23,750 nucleotides of DNA from Stenotrophomonas sp. (GCA_003248565.1 QFOV01000028.1:1-23750), one strand, 5' to 3'; shown: positions 8,175 through 17,144, numbered from the stretch's first letter. A program made the numbers and translations. Notes: a model not told the origin generated them from the sequence alone.

Positions 8175-8249
8175 ATGAAGTTTCGTCACAACGCAACGCA
8201 GGGCCGCCCGGACGGCATGCAATTGATGCTGCACGGGGGAGTGCGATGA
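8175..8249 (+). CDS. possible 24-residue leader peptide upstream of chpA
   Basis: An ATG at 8175 opens a 24-codon frame (MKFRHNATQGRPDG..., ending LMLHGGVR). Its stop codon TGA at 8247-8249 overlaps the chpA ATG at 8246-8248 in an ATGA arrangement. AGAGGA at 8161-8166 is a fair ribosome site eight bases before the ATG. The peptide has no recognisable domain. The overlap suggests it could couple or tune chpA translation, but chpA also has its own strong site (GGGGGAG), and a chance frame of this length is quite possible. Confidence 0.3.
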   Translation: MKFRHNATQGRPDGMQLMLHGGVR

Positions 8250-11200
8250 GTACCTTGCGCGATGCGATGAGCCACGCAGCTCTTGGGTGGGTAAAGCCCG
8301 AGCTGGACGAGACCCTGCGCCAGGTGCGCAACGAGGTCGAAGCGTTCGTGGAAGATCCCAGTGATTCCAGTCGCATGCGTTTCTGCGCCGGTTACCTGCA
8401 CCAGGTGCAGGGCACGCTGCGGATGGTGGAGCTGTATGCACCGGCGATGGTTGCCGAGGAGCTGGAACTGCTGGCCAATGCGGTGCGCGACGGCGGCGTC
8501 GCCGACCGCGATGAGGCCTGCGCCACGCTGATGCGCGGCACCGTGCTGCTGCCCGACTACCTGGAGCGCCTGCAGAACGGCCACCGTGATATCCCGATCG
8601 TGCTGTTGCCGTTGCTCAATGACATCCGCGCAGCACGCGGCGCTGAAGGCATCAATGAAAGCGTGCTGTTCGCCTTCAATCCCGATGCCAGCGACGCCAG
8701 CCCGGACGAGCTTGAGCACGCCCGTGGCAGCGTGAGCGGGCGTAACCGCGAGCTGCTCGATACCGTCGGCAGTGCGGTCAAGGAAGAGCTGATGCGCATC
8801 AAGGATGCGCTCGATCTGCATATGCGCATGGATGGCAATCCGGCCGACCTGCAGGTACAGGTCAATGAGCTGGGCGCCGTCTCGGATACCTTGGGCGTGA
8901 TGGGCCTGGGTGTTGCCCGTGGCATCGTTGCCCAGCAGCGCGACGCGCTGCACGAAGTCGTCAGCGGCAGTCGTCAGATCGATGACAACCTGTTGCTGGA
9001 TATCGCTGGCGCGCTGCTCTATGTGGACGCCTCGCTGGACGAGCAGGTTGCCCATCTGGGCGCCAACGTCGCGGGTGAAGATGATGCGGGTTCGGTGGAG
9101 ACACGCCGTACTGTGGAAGTGCTGGCGCATGAAGCCATCGCCAATTTCACCGCTGCGCGCGAATCCTTTGTCGCCTTCATCGAGACCAATTGGGACCATG
9201 CCCGCCTGGCCGAAGTGCCACGTCTGCTGGGCGAGGTCTCCGGCGCACTGCGCATGCTGGAAATGCCGGCGCCGGCCGATTACCTGCAGGCCGTGCGCCA
9301 GTACATCGATGTCGAACTGATCGCACGCCAGCGTATCCCGAGCGGCCGCCAGCTCGACACCCTGGCCGACGCGATGGCCAGCCTGGAGTACTTCCTTGAA
9401 GCCCTGCGCGATCGCCGCCCGGGCCGCGAGGAAATCCTCGATATCACCCGCACCAGTCTGGAAACCCTGCGCTACTGGCCGATTCCGTCGCAGCAGGCCG
9501 TGGCCGACAGTGCTGTTGTCGAGACGGCGGTTGCCGACGTCAGCAGTGCAGCCGGTGCGGACAGCGCAGGCAACGCCGTGGCCGATTCGGCAGCTGCGGA
9601 TGTGGCCGAAGCACCGGCTGAAATTGTCGAAACGGCGGGCGAAGCCTCGCCGGTTGTCGAACAGGCAGCGATCATCGCTGCAGCGGCCGTGCCGCCGCCG
9701 TTGCCGCCACTGGAAGTGGAAGAAAAGCCGCAGGCTGCTGTCGCCGATTACCCATTGGTGTTTGGCGCGGCGATCAATGCCGTGGCAACCCCAGTCGCAC
9801 CGGTCCAGCTTGTGGACGTGCCTGCGGTGTCTGCGTCGCAGGCAGCAGACGGTGCAGCCGGAAGTTTTGCATTCGATCCAGTGGCCGCCGAGACGCCGGA
9901 AGCCGCTGCGAGCAGTTTCAGCCTGGCGCCGATGGTGCTTGAAGGCCAGGAGCCAGCGGATTCGAACGGCGCGGAAGCACCGGCGTCATTTGCCGCGAGT
10001 TTCGATCCGGTCGCCGCCGAGGACGCGACGTCCACCGGCGCGAGCGACAGCTATCACTTCGACGCCTCGCTGTTGACGCTGGACGGTACCGATACAGCAG
10101 CAGCGCAGGTGTCCGAGCCTGCCAGCACCGGCGCGCTTGATGCCGAGCTGGTCAACCTTGAGTTTGCCGACACCGATGTGTTCTTCAGCCCGGAGCTGGA
10201 AGCCGTCAACCCGGTGATCGATGACACAACGAACGCGCCGGTATCGCTGACCAACGACTGGGAGCTGGCCGCCACGCCGGTTGAACAGGCATCCGCCCCG
10301 ATCGAACCGGCATCCATGCCGGCGGAAGCCGTGTCCAAGCTGGATATGGAAACCGCTGCGTTCATGGCGCAGCTTGATGCAGCTGCCGAGGCCTTCGATC
10401 CGTTCGCGCTGCCTGAGTCGCTGCAGCCTGAGCCGGTTACGGCGGAAGTTGCCGATAGTGCTGCCAGTGCTGCCAGTGCTGCCGCGCCGACGCAGCAGCT
10501 TGATGGCGGCTTCATCGATGGCGGCGATGTAATCGATCAGGACATCCGTGACGTCTTCATCGAGGAATTCGACGAAGAGCTTGAGAACCTTGGCAACCTG
10601 CTGCCCGCTTGGCGCGCGGCACCCGCCAACATGGAGCGTCTGCGCCCGGTACGGCGCGTATTCCATACCTTGAAGGGCAGCGGGCGCCTGGTGGGTGCAC
10701 GCACCCTGGGCGAGTTCAGCTGGAAGATCGAGAGCATGCTCAACCGCGTGCTCGACGGCAGCCGTCCCGCCAGCCCCGCCGTCATGGCTGCGGTGACCCA
10801 GGCCTATGACGTATTGCCGGAACTGAATGCCGCGCTGCGCGGCGTTGGCAACATCCAGTCCGATCTATTGGGCATACAGGATGTGGCTGACCGCGTTGCC
10901 GCGGGCGAAGAAGCGTTCTACGTGACCGGTGCCAGCGCTGTTGCAGCGGCTGCGCCGGCTGAGCAGGTGGCGCCGGAAATCGCGATCGTCGCGCCGGCGG
11001 AAAGCGACGTTGCAGCAGCCATCGAAATCGACGACGCGGAAGGTACCCCTGCGTCGGTGGATGAGGTGCTGCGCGAGATTCTCGAAGCCGAGATCGGCGC
11101 GCATCTGGTCACGGTCAATGCCTGGCTGGCTGGCTCGGCTGCACAGCCGCAGCCGGTGTCCGAAGACCTGTTGCGCGCCGTGCACACCATGAGCGGTGCA

Positions 11201-14200
11201 TTCGCGATGACCGATGTGCCGGTGATCACCCAGATCACCAGCCCGGCGGAAACCTTCGTCAAGCGTTCGCTGGCGGCTGCGGTTACGCCGACGGCTGCGG
11301 GCGTGGATGCGCTGGCGCAGATGGCGGTGGCCGTACAGACCACGATCACGGCGCTGCGTGCGTCGTCACCACGCATCCCGGCGTTCCCGGGCGTGGCTGA
11401 GCGTCTGCAGGCGCTGGTTGATGCCCTGCCGGAAGGCAAGTGGCCACCGATGCAGGCCGAAGACGACCTTGTCGCAGACGATATCGCGGCTGCGCCGTCG
11501 ACCGGTTCGCTGGACAGCGACGTTGGTTCCGAGCCGGTTGGTACGGAAGACCTGTCCGCGTACTTCGATGCCGGCTTGCTGGATGAGACGCCTGGCAGCG
11601 AAGCATCGCAGGACGTCCCTGCGCCGCTGGCCGCAGCCGAACCGGCGTTCCTGCAGGCCGGTGCCGACGTTGCCGAGCACGATGCACACGCGACAGCTGA
11701 CGGTGCTGATGCGGTTGATGTGGAGCCGCTGTCGCAGCCGGTCGACGCCGCCGTTGCAAGCGGGTCGGAAGCCGCGGTTGCCGTTGATGAAGTGAGCGGG
11801 CAGATCGACATCGCCGGATCGGCTGAAGTCGTCGAGCCGGTTGCCCCGCAGCAAGCCGTCGAAGCTGAAGACCACTATGACGCGGTGCGGGCGTCCACCT
11901 GGGGTGCTGCACACGACGTTGAGGAGGCAGCAGAAGCAACGGATCCGCAGCTTGCCGTTGAAGCTGGCGAGGTCGAATCCGAATCGGCTGTCGGCACTGA
12001 AGTTGATCTGGCATCTGCAGCCGAAGCAGTCGACACGCAGGTCGAAGATGGTCAGCAGCACGCGTCGGTCGCGCTGGAAGCGTCCAGCCATCTGGATGAC
12101 CGTGACAGCGTTGTCGCACGCGCCCTGGCCATCGCCACCGCTGCAACTGCAGCTGGTGTTGGCGCAGCACAGCTTGGCTCGGTCGAAGCCGAAGCCGAAG
12201 CCGAAGCCGAAGCCGAAGCATCAAGCCCGGCTGGGCAGGCTGCAGAAAGCGAGCTGGCGGTAGCAGACGCAGAAGAAATTGAAACGGCTGTGGCCGAAGA
12301 GCAGGCTGATGCTGCCGCGGAGCTCGACGAAGTCACCGATGACAGCGACGTGCCTTCGTCGATCGCGGCCGCCCAGACCGACGTTGTTGCTCCGATTGGC
12401 GAGGAGCCGGTTGTGGATGCAGCGTTGGAGCTGGAAGCTGTAGAAGCCGAAGCCGAAGCCGAAGCTGAAACTGAAACAGCAGTAGAAGCTGAAATCGAAG
12501 CTGAGGCAGCTGTCGACGAAGCTGCGTTGATCGAAGATATCGCTTCGAACGAAGAAGATGCGTCGGTCGAGGACGCGCTGGCAATCGAAGAGGCCGAGCA
12601 GCTTGAAGAAGCCGCTCAGCTTGACGATGTGGCTGTGAGCGAGGTTGTCGAGCCGGTTGGCGTCGAAACCATTGCCGTCGCCAAGACCGTGCTGGCACCG
12701 CTGACCGCAGCGTTGCCGGAACAGGCTGAGGTACCAGTCGCTGCGGCCGTGGCGCACGAACTGGACGCTGGGCCGCTGAATTTCGCCGACCTGGATCGCG
12801 AGTTGGTCGATATCTTTGTCGAGGAAGGCAAGGACCTGCTCGACCATTGCGATGGTCTGGTCAACGACATGCGCGCTGCGCCGGAAGACCGCGAGGCGCT
12901 GGCGGGTCTGCAGCGTGACCTGCACACCCTCAAGGGTGGTGCACGCATGGCCGGCATCAATGCCATCGGCGACCTTGGCCATGCCATCGAATCGCTGCTG
13001 GAGGCGGTTGCCGCCAACCGCACCGAGATCACCCGCGCCGACGTGCAGCTGCTGGAGCGCGGTTTCGACCGTCTGCACCAGTTGTTGATCCGCACCGGTG
13101 AGCATCGCGCAGTGGTCATGCCGACCGATCTGATCGAGGCCTTCGAAGCGCGTACCGATGGGCGCGCCGAAGCCGCGCAGGCACCGGTGGAAGCAGCTGC
13201 CAGCACGTTCGAACCGGCACCGGCAAATGCTGCTGCCGACGTGCTGCCGAAGCCGCTGGCGGCGATCGAGCCGCTGTCCGCACCGCTGCGCGAAGAACAG
13301 GCGAGCAACGAGGAAGAAGGCGCGCCGCGTGGTCAGGAACAGGTGCGCGTGCGCGCCGACCTGCTCGACAGCCTGGTCAACCACGCCGGCGAAGTGGCGA
13401 TCTACCGCTCGCGCCTGGAGCAGCAGCTGGGCGCGTTCCGTGGCGCCATGGCCGAGTTGGATCGCACCAACGCACGTCTGCGCGACCAGCTGCGTCGTCT
13501 GGATCTGGAAACCGAAGCGCAGATCGTGGCGCGTTACCGCCGCGAGCATGAGCAGGCCGACCAGACCTTCGATCCGCTGGAACTGGACCGCTTCTCCACC
13601 CTGCAGCAGCTCAGCCGTGCGCTGAACGAATCGGCGGCCGACTTGGGCGGTCTGCAAGGTGTGCTGGACGATCTGTCGCGCAACTACGACACCTTGCTGC
13701 AGCAGCAGTCGCGTGTCAGCTCGGAGCTGCAGGATGGCCTGATGCGCGCGCGCATGGTGCCGTTCGATGGTCTGGTGCCGCGCCTGCGCCGCGTGGTGCG
13801 CCAGGCCGCGCAGGAAACCGACAAGCAGGTGCACCTGAAGCTGGAAGGCACCCACGGCGAACTCGATCGCAATGTGCTGGATCGCATGGTCGCGCCACTG
13901 GAGCACATGTTGCGCAACTCGGTTGCGCACGGCCTGGAGCAGCCGGCAGCACGTGCTGCCGCAGGCAAGCCGGAAGAAGGCGAAATCGCCCTGCGTCTGC
14001 GCCGCGAAGGTTCGGAAATCGTGCTGGAAGTGGGCGATGACGGTGCCGGCCTGGACCGCGAGGCGATCCGTCGCCGCGCCGAGCAGCGTGGCCTGCTGGG
14101 CAGCGACGAGCAGATCGACGATACCCAGCTGGACCAGATGATCTTTGCGTCCGGCTTCAGCACCAGCGAACAGGTCAGCCAGCTGGCTGGCCGCGGTGTG

Positions 14201-15142
14201 GGCATGGACGTGGTGCGCAACGAAGTGCGCCAGCTTGGCGGCTCGGTGGACATCCACTCGGTGCGTGGCCAGGGCGCGACCTTCACCTTGCGCCTGCCGC
14301 AGACGCTGGCGGTCACCCAGGCGGTGTTTGTCCGCATCGGCGAAACCACCTATGCGGTGCCGGTGGCATCGGTCAGCGGTATCGGCCGCATTTCCCGCGA
14401 GCGCTTCGAGTCCGGGCAGGGCGCCTACCACTACAACGGCGAAGATTTCAGCCTGTACAACCTCGGCACCCTGGTGGGCCAGGTTGCTGCCAAGGCCGAA
14501 GGCCAGGCCGAGATCCCGCTGCTGCTGGTGCGCTCCGGCGACCTGCGCGCAGCGGTTGCGATCGACCAGGTGCTGGGCAACCGCGAAGTCGTGGTCAAGC
14601 CGGTGGGCCTGCAGATCGCGTCGGTGCCCGGCATCTACGGCGCCACGATCACCGGCGAAGGCAACGTGGTGGTGATCCTGGACGTGGCACCGCTGGTGCG
14701 TCGTCACCTCACCCAGCCGCAGCAGTTGGTCGAGCACACCGAAACCAGCAACCAGCGCCATGTGCCGCTGGTGATGGTGGTCGACGATTCGCTGACCATG
14801 CGCAAGGTCACCGGCCGTGTGCTGGAACGTCACAACCTGGATGTAGCGGTGGCCCGCGACGGCGTGGAAGCGCTGGAGCAGCTGGAAGAGCGCATCCCGG
14901 ACCTGATGCTGCTGGATATCGAAATGCCGCGCATGGACGGCTACGAGCTGGCCACCGCGATGCGTGCCGATCCGCGCTACAAGAACATCCCGATCGTGAT
15001 GATCACCTCGCGCAGTGGCGACAAGCATCGCCAGCGCGCATTCGAGATCGGCGTGCAACGCTATCTCGGCAAGCCGTACCAGGAGCTGGATTTGATGCGC
15101 AATGTCTATGACCTGCTGGGGATCGCCCGTGCACGCGACTGA
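8246..15142 (+). CDS. chpA: Pil-Chp hybrid sensor kinase ChpA/PilL
   Basis: This 2298-residue CheA-type kinase is the core of the Pil-Chp system and phosphorylates PilG and PilH. The N-terminus carries Hpt-like helical bundles: H52 (LHQVQGTLRM), a degenerate one near 206-222 with L209 at the His position, and another with E330. A disordered Ala/Glu/Pro-rich linker (about 415-755) leads to Hpt modules with H807 (FHTLKGSGRLVG) and H980 (VHTMSGAFAM). A second linker (about 1065-1510, with (EA)6 runs) leads to an Hpt with H1560 (LHTLKGGARMAG). Then come the dimerisation region from about 1703 (SLVNHAGEVAIYR), the ATPase domain (N-box HMLRNSVAHGLEQP near 1887, VGDDGAGLD, GRGVGMDVV), a CheW-like domain (about 2022-2158) and a receiver (about 2174-2298) with D2224. 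GGGGGAG before the ATG supports this start. Xanthomonad databases often call this gene pilL. Confidence 0.95.
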   Translation: MSTLRDAMSHAALGWVKPELDETLRQVRNEVEAFVEDPSDSSRMRFCAGYLHQVQGTLRMVELYAPAMVAEELELLANAVRDGGVADRDEACATLMRGTVLLPDYLERLQNGHRDIPIVLLPLLNDIRAARGAEGINESVLFAFNPDASDASPDELEHARGSVSGRNRELLDTVGSAVKEELMRIKDALDLHMRMDGNPADLQVQVNELGAVSDTLGVMGLGVARGIVAQQRDALHEVVSGSRQIDDNLLLDIAGALLYVDASLDEQVAHLGANVAGEDDAGSVETRRTVEVLAHEAIANFTAARESFVAFIETNWDHARLAEVPRLLGEVSGALRMLEMPAPADYLQAVRQYIDVELIARQRIPSGRQLDTLADAMASLEYFLEALRDRRPGREEILDITRTSLETLRYWPIPSQQAVADSAVVETAVADVSSAAGADSAGNAVADSAAADVAEAPAEIVETAGEASPVVEQAAIIAAAAVPPPLPPLEVEEKPQAAVADYPLVFGAAINAVATPVAPVQLVDVPAVSASQAADGAAGSFAFDPVAAETPEAAASSFSLAPMVLEGQEPADSNGAEAPASFAASFDPVAAEDATSTGASDSYHFDASLLTLDGTDTAAAQVSEPASTGALDAELVNLEFADTDVFFSPELEAVNPVIDDTTNAPVSLTNDWELAATPVEQASAPIEPASMPAEAVSKLDMETAAFMAQLDAAAEAFDPFALPESLQPEPVTAEVADSAASAASAAAPTQQLDGGFIDGGDVIDQDIRDVFIEEFDEELENLGNLLPAWRAAPANMERLRPVRRVFHTLKGSGRLVGARTLGEFSWKIESMLNRVLDGSRPASPAVMAAVTQAYDVLPELNAALRGVGNIQSDLLGIQDVADRVAAGEEAFYVTGASAVAAAAPAEQVAPEIAIVAPAESDVAAAIEIDDAEGTPASVDEVLREILEAEIGAHLVTVNAWLAGSAAQPQPVSEDLLRAVHTMSGAFAMTDVPVITQITSPAETFVKRSLAAAVTPTAAGVDALAQMAVAVQTTITALRASSPRIPAFPGVAERLQALVDALPEGKWPPMQAEDDLVADDIAAAPSTGSLDSDVGSEPVGTEDLSAYFDAGLLDETPGSEASQDVPAPLAAAEPAFLQAGADVAEHDAHATADGADAVDVEPLSQPVDAAVASGSEAAVAVDEVSGQIDIAGSAEVVEPVAPQQAVEAEDHYDAVRASTWGAAHDVEEAAEATDPQLAVEAGEVESESAVGTEVDLASAAEAVDTQVEDGQQHASVALEASSHLDDRDSVVARALAIATAATAAGVGAAQLGSVEAEAEAEAEAEASSPAGQAAESELAVADAEEIETAVAEEQADAAAELDEVTDDSDVPSSIAAAQTDVVAPIGEEPVVDAALELEAVEAEAEAEAETETAVEAEIEAEAAVDEAALIEDIASNEEDASVEDALAIEEAEQLEEAAQLDDVAVSEVVEPVGVETIAVAKTVLAPLTAALPEQAEVPVAAAVAHELDAGPLNFADLDRELVDIFVEEGKDLLDHCDGLVNDMRAAPEDREALAGLQRDLHTLKGGARMAGINAIGDLGHAIESLLEAVAANRTEITRADVQLLERGFDRLHQLLIRTGEHRAVVMPTDLIEAFEARTDGRAEAAQAPVEAAASTFEPAPANAAADVLPKPLAAIEPLSAPLREEQASNEEEGAPRGQEQVRVRADLLDSLVNHAGEVAIYRSRLEQQLGAFRGAMAELDRTNARLRDQLRRLDLETEAQIVARYRREHEQADQTFDPLELDRFSTLQQLSRALNESAADLGGLQGVLDDLSRNYDTLLQQQSRVSSELQDGLMRARMVPFDGLVPRLRRVVRQAAQETDKQVHLKLEGTHGELDRNVLDRMVAPLEHMLRNSVAHGLEQPAARAAAGKPEEGEIALRLRREGSEIVLEVGDDGAGLDREAIRRRAEQRGLLGSDEQIDDTQLDQMIFASGFSTSEQVSQLAGRGVGMDVVRNEVRQLGGSVDIHSVRGQGATFTLRLPQTLAVTQAVFVRIGETTYAVPVASVSGIGRISRERFESGQGAYHYNGEDFSLYNLGTLVGQVAAKAEGQAEIPLLLVRSGDLRAAVAIDQVLGNREVVVKPVGLQIASVPGIYGATITGEGNVVVILDVAPLVRRHLTQPQQLVEHTETSNQRHVPLVMVVDDSLTMRKVTGRVLERHNLDVAVARDGVEALEQLEERIPDLMLLDIEMPRMDGYELATAMRADPRYKNIPIVMITSRSGDKHRQRAFEIGVQRYLGKPYQELDLMRNVYDLLGIARARD
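12185..12220 (+). repeat. (GAAGCC)n hexanucleotide repeat inside chpA
   Basis: Five exact GAAGCC units (12185-12214) and one GAAGCA unit encode (Glu-Ala)6 at residues 1314-1325 of ChpA. Being a multiple of six, unit gain or loss would keep the frame and only change linker length. A related shorter tract lies at 12443-12466. Confidence 0.9.
12443..12466 (+). repeat. second (GAAGCC)n tract inside chpA
   Basis: Three exact GAAGCC units and one GAAGCT unit encode (Glu-Ala)4; degenerate GAA-rich Glu/Ala/Thr codons continue to about 12515. It lies in the same acidic linker as the tract at 12185 and probably arose the same way, by slippage. Confidence 0.8.
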
Positions 15143-16472
15143 CGACACTGCCAAGCCGGTTGCATTGCTGGCCCGTGCCGGTGCCGCCCGTGATCGCCTG
15201 CGCGAGGCACTGGTCGCCGCTGGCGGCCGCATCGTGCTGGAAGAAGACCCCAACCAGCTGGAGCCGGCGACGCTGACCTCGGCTGCGCCACAGGTCGTGC
15301 TGGTGGCCTTGGAGCCGGCAGTCGAGGACGCGCTGGAGCGGCTGGAGTCGGTGCTGGAGACGCCTGAGCTTTCCTTGTTGTTCGAGGAAGCCGAGCTGGC
15401 CGCGCGTCGCGAAGGCTGGGAAGCACAGCGTTGGATCCGCCATCTGGCCGCCAAGCTGCAGGGCCACGACAACGTGCTGCCACCGGGTCTGGAGAACGAA
15501 GACGCCGAGCCGGCCATCACCCTGGAACCCGGCTTGCCGCCACGTCCGGAAGACGGGCACGTGGATGCACCGTTGCAGTTCCATCTGGACGAGGCACAAG
15601 TGCAGGCCTATGACCTGCCTGCCGATGAGATCTACGTCGCTCCGGTCAGCGCGCTTGAACCGCGCCCGGAAGTGCTGTCGTTCGAGGAACTGATCGGCGG
15701 GAACGCGCAACCTGCGCAGCCATCGTCGCCGAGCCTGCCACCGCCGCTGCCGCCGGAGCCGGTTGTCGCGCCGGTTGAAGCTGAGAGCAGGAAGGCACCG
15801 ATTGCTGACTTCAGCAGCTGGTCGCTGGTGGAGGACGACGGCTACGAGACGGCGCCTGCTGCAACCACCAACACCCCGGAGCCGCCTCCGGCCCTGGCCA
15901 GCCTGCTCAACAGCGAGTTGTCCCTGGTTGAGATCGACGCCGGCCCTGCCGAAGGCAATGGTGCGGTGCTGCTGATCGCCGGTATTGGTGGCCCGGATGC
16001 GGTGCGCCGCGTGCTGGCCAGCCTGCCGGAAGACTTCGCGCGGCCGGTGCTGGTGCAGCTGCGCCTGGATGGCGGTCGTTATGCCAACCTGGTCAAGCAG
16101 ATGGCGCGGGCCACACCGTTGCCGGTGACCTTGGCCGATCCGGGCCAGAACCTGGTCCCGGGCGATGTCTATATTCTTCCCGACGTGATCGGCGTGGAGT
16201 CGAGTGCCGAGGGCCTGCGCTTCTGCGCGGAAGCCAACGACCTGCTCGGCGCCTTGCAGCCGGACCGCAGCGCGGTGCTGATGCTCAGTGGCGCCGACGT
16301 GGCGATGGTCGCCCCGGTGCTGGAGTTTGCCGGCAAGGGTGGCTGGGTGGCGGGGCAGATCGGCGAGGGGTGCTATGACCCGGCCGCTGCCAGCCAACTG
16401 GCTGTCGCTGGCTTGAGCGCCGGTGATCCGGAATACCTCGCCGCCGAATTGGCTGTGCATTGCGCGGCCTGA
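15129..16472 (+). CDS. ChpB-like protein: pseudo-receiver plus degenerate CheB methylesterase domain
   Basis: Its place after chpA and its C-terminal half match ChpB, the CheB-type methylesterase that removes methyl groups from PilJ. The C-terminal domain (about 278-447) follows the CheB order: LLIAGIGGPDAVRRVLASLPEDF, VLVQLRLDGG, GDVYILPDVIG, MLSGADVAMV. However, the catalytic Ser of the CheB ASTGG motif aligns with Gly285, and the catalytic His of the QHM motif aligns with Leu311. The N-terminus (about 10-90) looks like a receiver fold, but the acidic pair and phosphoacceptor Asp are missing (PQVVLVALEP, with A60/L61 where Asp is expected). A Pro-rich linker joins the two. It is probably a non-catalytic scaffold, by inference. 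The GTG at 15129 overlaps the chpA end by 14 bases and has a TGGGGA site; in-frame ATGs at 15102 and 15108 are alternatives. Confidence 0.8.
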   Translation: MHATDDTAKPVALLARAGAARDRLREALVAAGGRIVLEEDPNQLEPATLTSAAPQVVLVALEPAVEDALERLESVLETPELSLLFEEAELAARREGWEAQRWIRHLAAKLQGHDNVLPPGLENEDAEPAITLEPGLPPRPEDGHVDAPLQFHLDEAQVQAYDLPADEIYVAPVSALEPRPEVLSFEELIGGNAQPAQPSSPSLPPPLPPEPVVAPVEAESRKAPIADFSSWSLVEDDGYETAPAATTNTPEPPPALASLLNSELSLVEIDAGPAEGNGAVLLIAGIGGPDAVRRVLASLPEDFARPVLVQLRLDGGRYANLVKQMARATPLPVTLADPGQNLVPGDVYILPDVIGVESSAEGLRFCAEANDLLGALQPDRSAVLMLSGADVAMVAPVLEFAGKGGWVAGQIGEGCYDPAAASQLAVAGLSAGDPEYLAAELAVHCAA

Positions 16473-16497
16473 CCGCAGCGCGACCCAGGAACTGACG

Positions 16498-16974
16498 ATG
16501 AGCTACGCAAACAACGATGAAGTCCGTGGGGTACTGATACAGGCCGGTACCGAGCGCGTATTGCTGCCCAACGCGACGGTGGCGGAAATGATGTCCCGCG
16601 TTGCGGTTGAGCCGATTGCCAATACCCCCGGGTGGCTGGTCGGGCAGATCGCGTGGCATGGCTGGAGCGTGCCGTTGCTGTCCTATGCCGGGCTCAGTGG
16701 CCATGGCAATGAAATGGTGACCAGCAACAACAAGGTGGTGGTGCTCAAGGCGCTGGGTGGTAACCCGGACCTGCCGTATTTCGCCCTGCTGACCCAGTCC
16801 TTCCCGCAGCTGATCGCGGTACCCCGCGACGGCCTGCTGGCCGACGCATCGGAAGAAAGCCTGCCGGTAGGCGTGCACATGCGCGTATTGCTGGGCGAAC
16901 AAAGCGCGCTGTTGCCGGACCTGGATGCGGTCGAAAGCGCGGTCATCCTCGCCCTGGCAGAAGCCGTAGCCTGA
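16498..16974 (+). CDS. chpC: CheW-like protein ChpC
   Basis: The 158-residue product is a second CheW-type coupling protein in the Pil-Chp operon and corresponds in position and type to ChpC of Pseudomonas aeruginosa, thought to link additional inputs to ChpA. CheW-like features are RVLLPNATVAEMMSRVAVEP, GWLVGQIAWHGWSVPLLSY and the late LLPDLDAVESAV. The ATG at 16498 has AGGA eight bases upstream and gives a typical start (MSYANNDEVRGVLIQ); the frame is open further upstream, but that part would overlap the preceding gene. It is the last gene of the operon and is followed after 6 bases by a palindrome that could end transcription. Confidence 0.82.
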   Translation: MSYANNDEVRGVLIQAGTERVLLPNATVAEMMSRVAVEPIANTPGWLVGQIAWHGWSVPLLSYAGLSGHGNEMVTSNNKVVVLKALGGNPDLPYFALLTQSFPQLIAVPRDGLLADASEESLPVGVHMRVLLGEQSALLPDLDAVESAVILALAEAVA

Positions 16975-16980
16975 CCGGCG

Positions 16981-17003
16981 GTAGTGCCGAGCCATGCTCG
17001 GCA
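16981..17003 (+). repeat. SMAG-like GTAG palindrome, outer left
   Basis: GTAG (16981-16984) is followed by an 8-bp perfect stem, TGCCGAGC-CAT-GCTCGGCA (16985-17003). GTAG-headed stem-loops of this type are abundant in Stenotrophomonas maltophilia (SMAG family) and resemble REP sequences. Placed 6 bases after the chpC-like gene, it may also stop transcription or stabilise the mRNA 3' end. An inverted partner lies at 17145-17167. Confidence 0.85.
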
Positions 17004-17024
17004 GAAGCTTTCCCGCCCGAGCAT

Positions 17025-17123
17025 TGTAGGAGTGGCGTGAGCCGCGAAGCTCGCGTCACATCAGATTGCAGACGGGCCGGTGATTTCGGCAGTGTCAGCT
17101 TCGCGGCTGACGCCGCTCCTACA
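17025..17123. repeat. REPIN-like inverted doublet (REP pair), copy 2
   Basis: Arms 17025-17051 and 17097-17123 are 27 bases each and complementary at 25 of 27 positions, again with a 45-base loop. The arms match those of copy 1 (2564-2662) closely (TGTAGGAG head, GCCGCGAAGCT tail), total length is the same 99 bases, and the loops match at about 27 of 45 positions by eye. Both copies are followed by ACAAAAA and CCG. They are therefore members of one dispersed family. Confidence 0.88.
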
Positions 17124-17144
17124 AAAACCGACACTGGACGCCCC

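Noticed and set aside
12185..12466. Direct repeats considered as a CRISPR-like array
   Set aside because: Units are six bases, without spacers, in frame and coding for Glu-Ala inside chpA.
12221..15520. 1099-codon open frame on the minus strand
   Set aside because: It lies opposite the kinase core of chpA and the start of the chpB-like gene; it encodes His/Gln/Arg-rich sequence with no recognisable domain, as expected for the antisense of GC-rich coding DNA.
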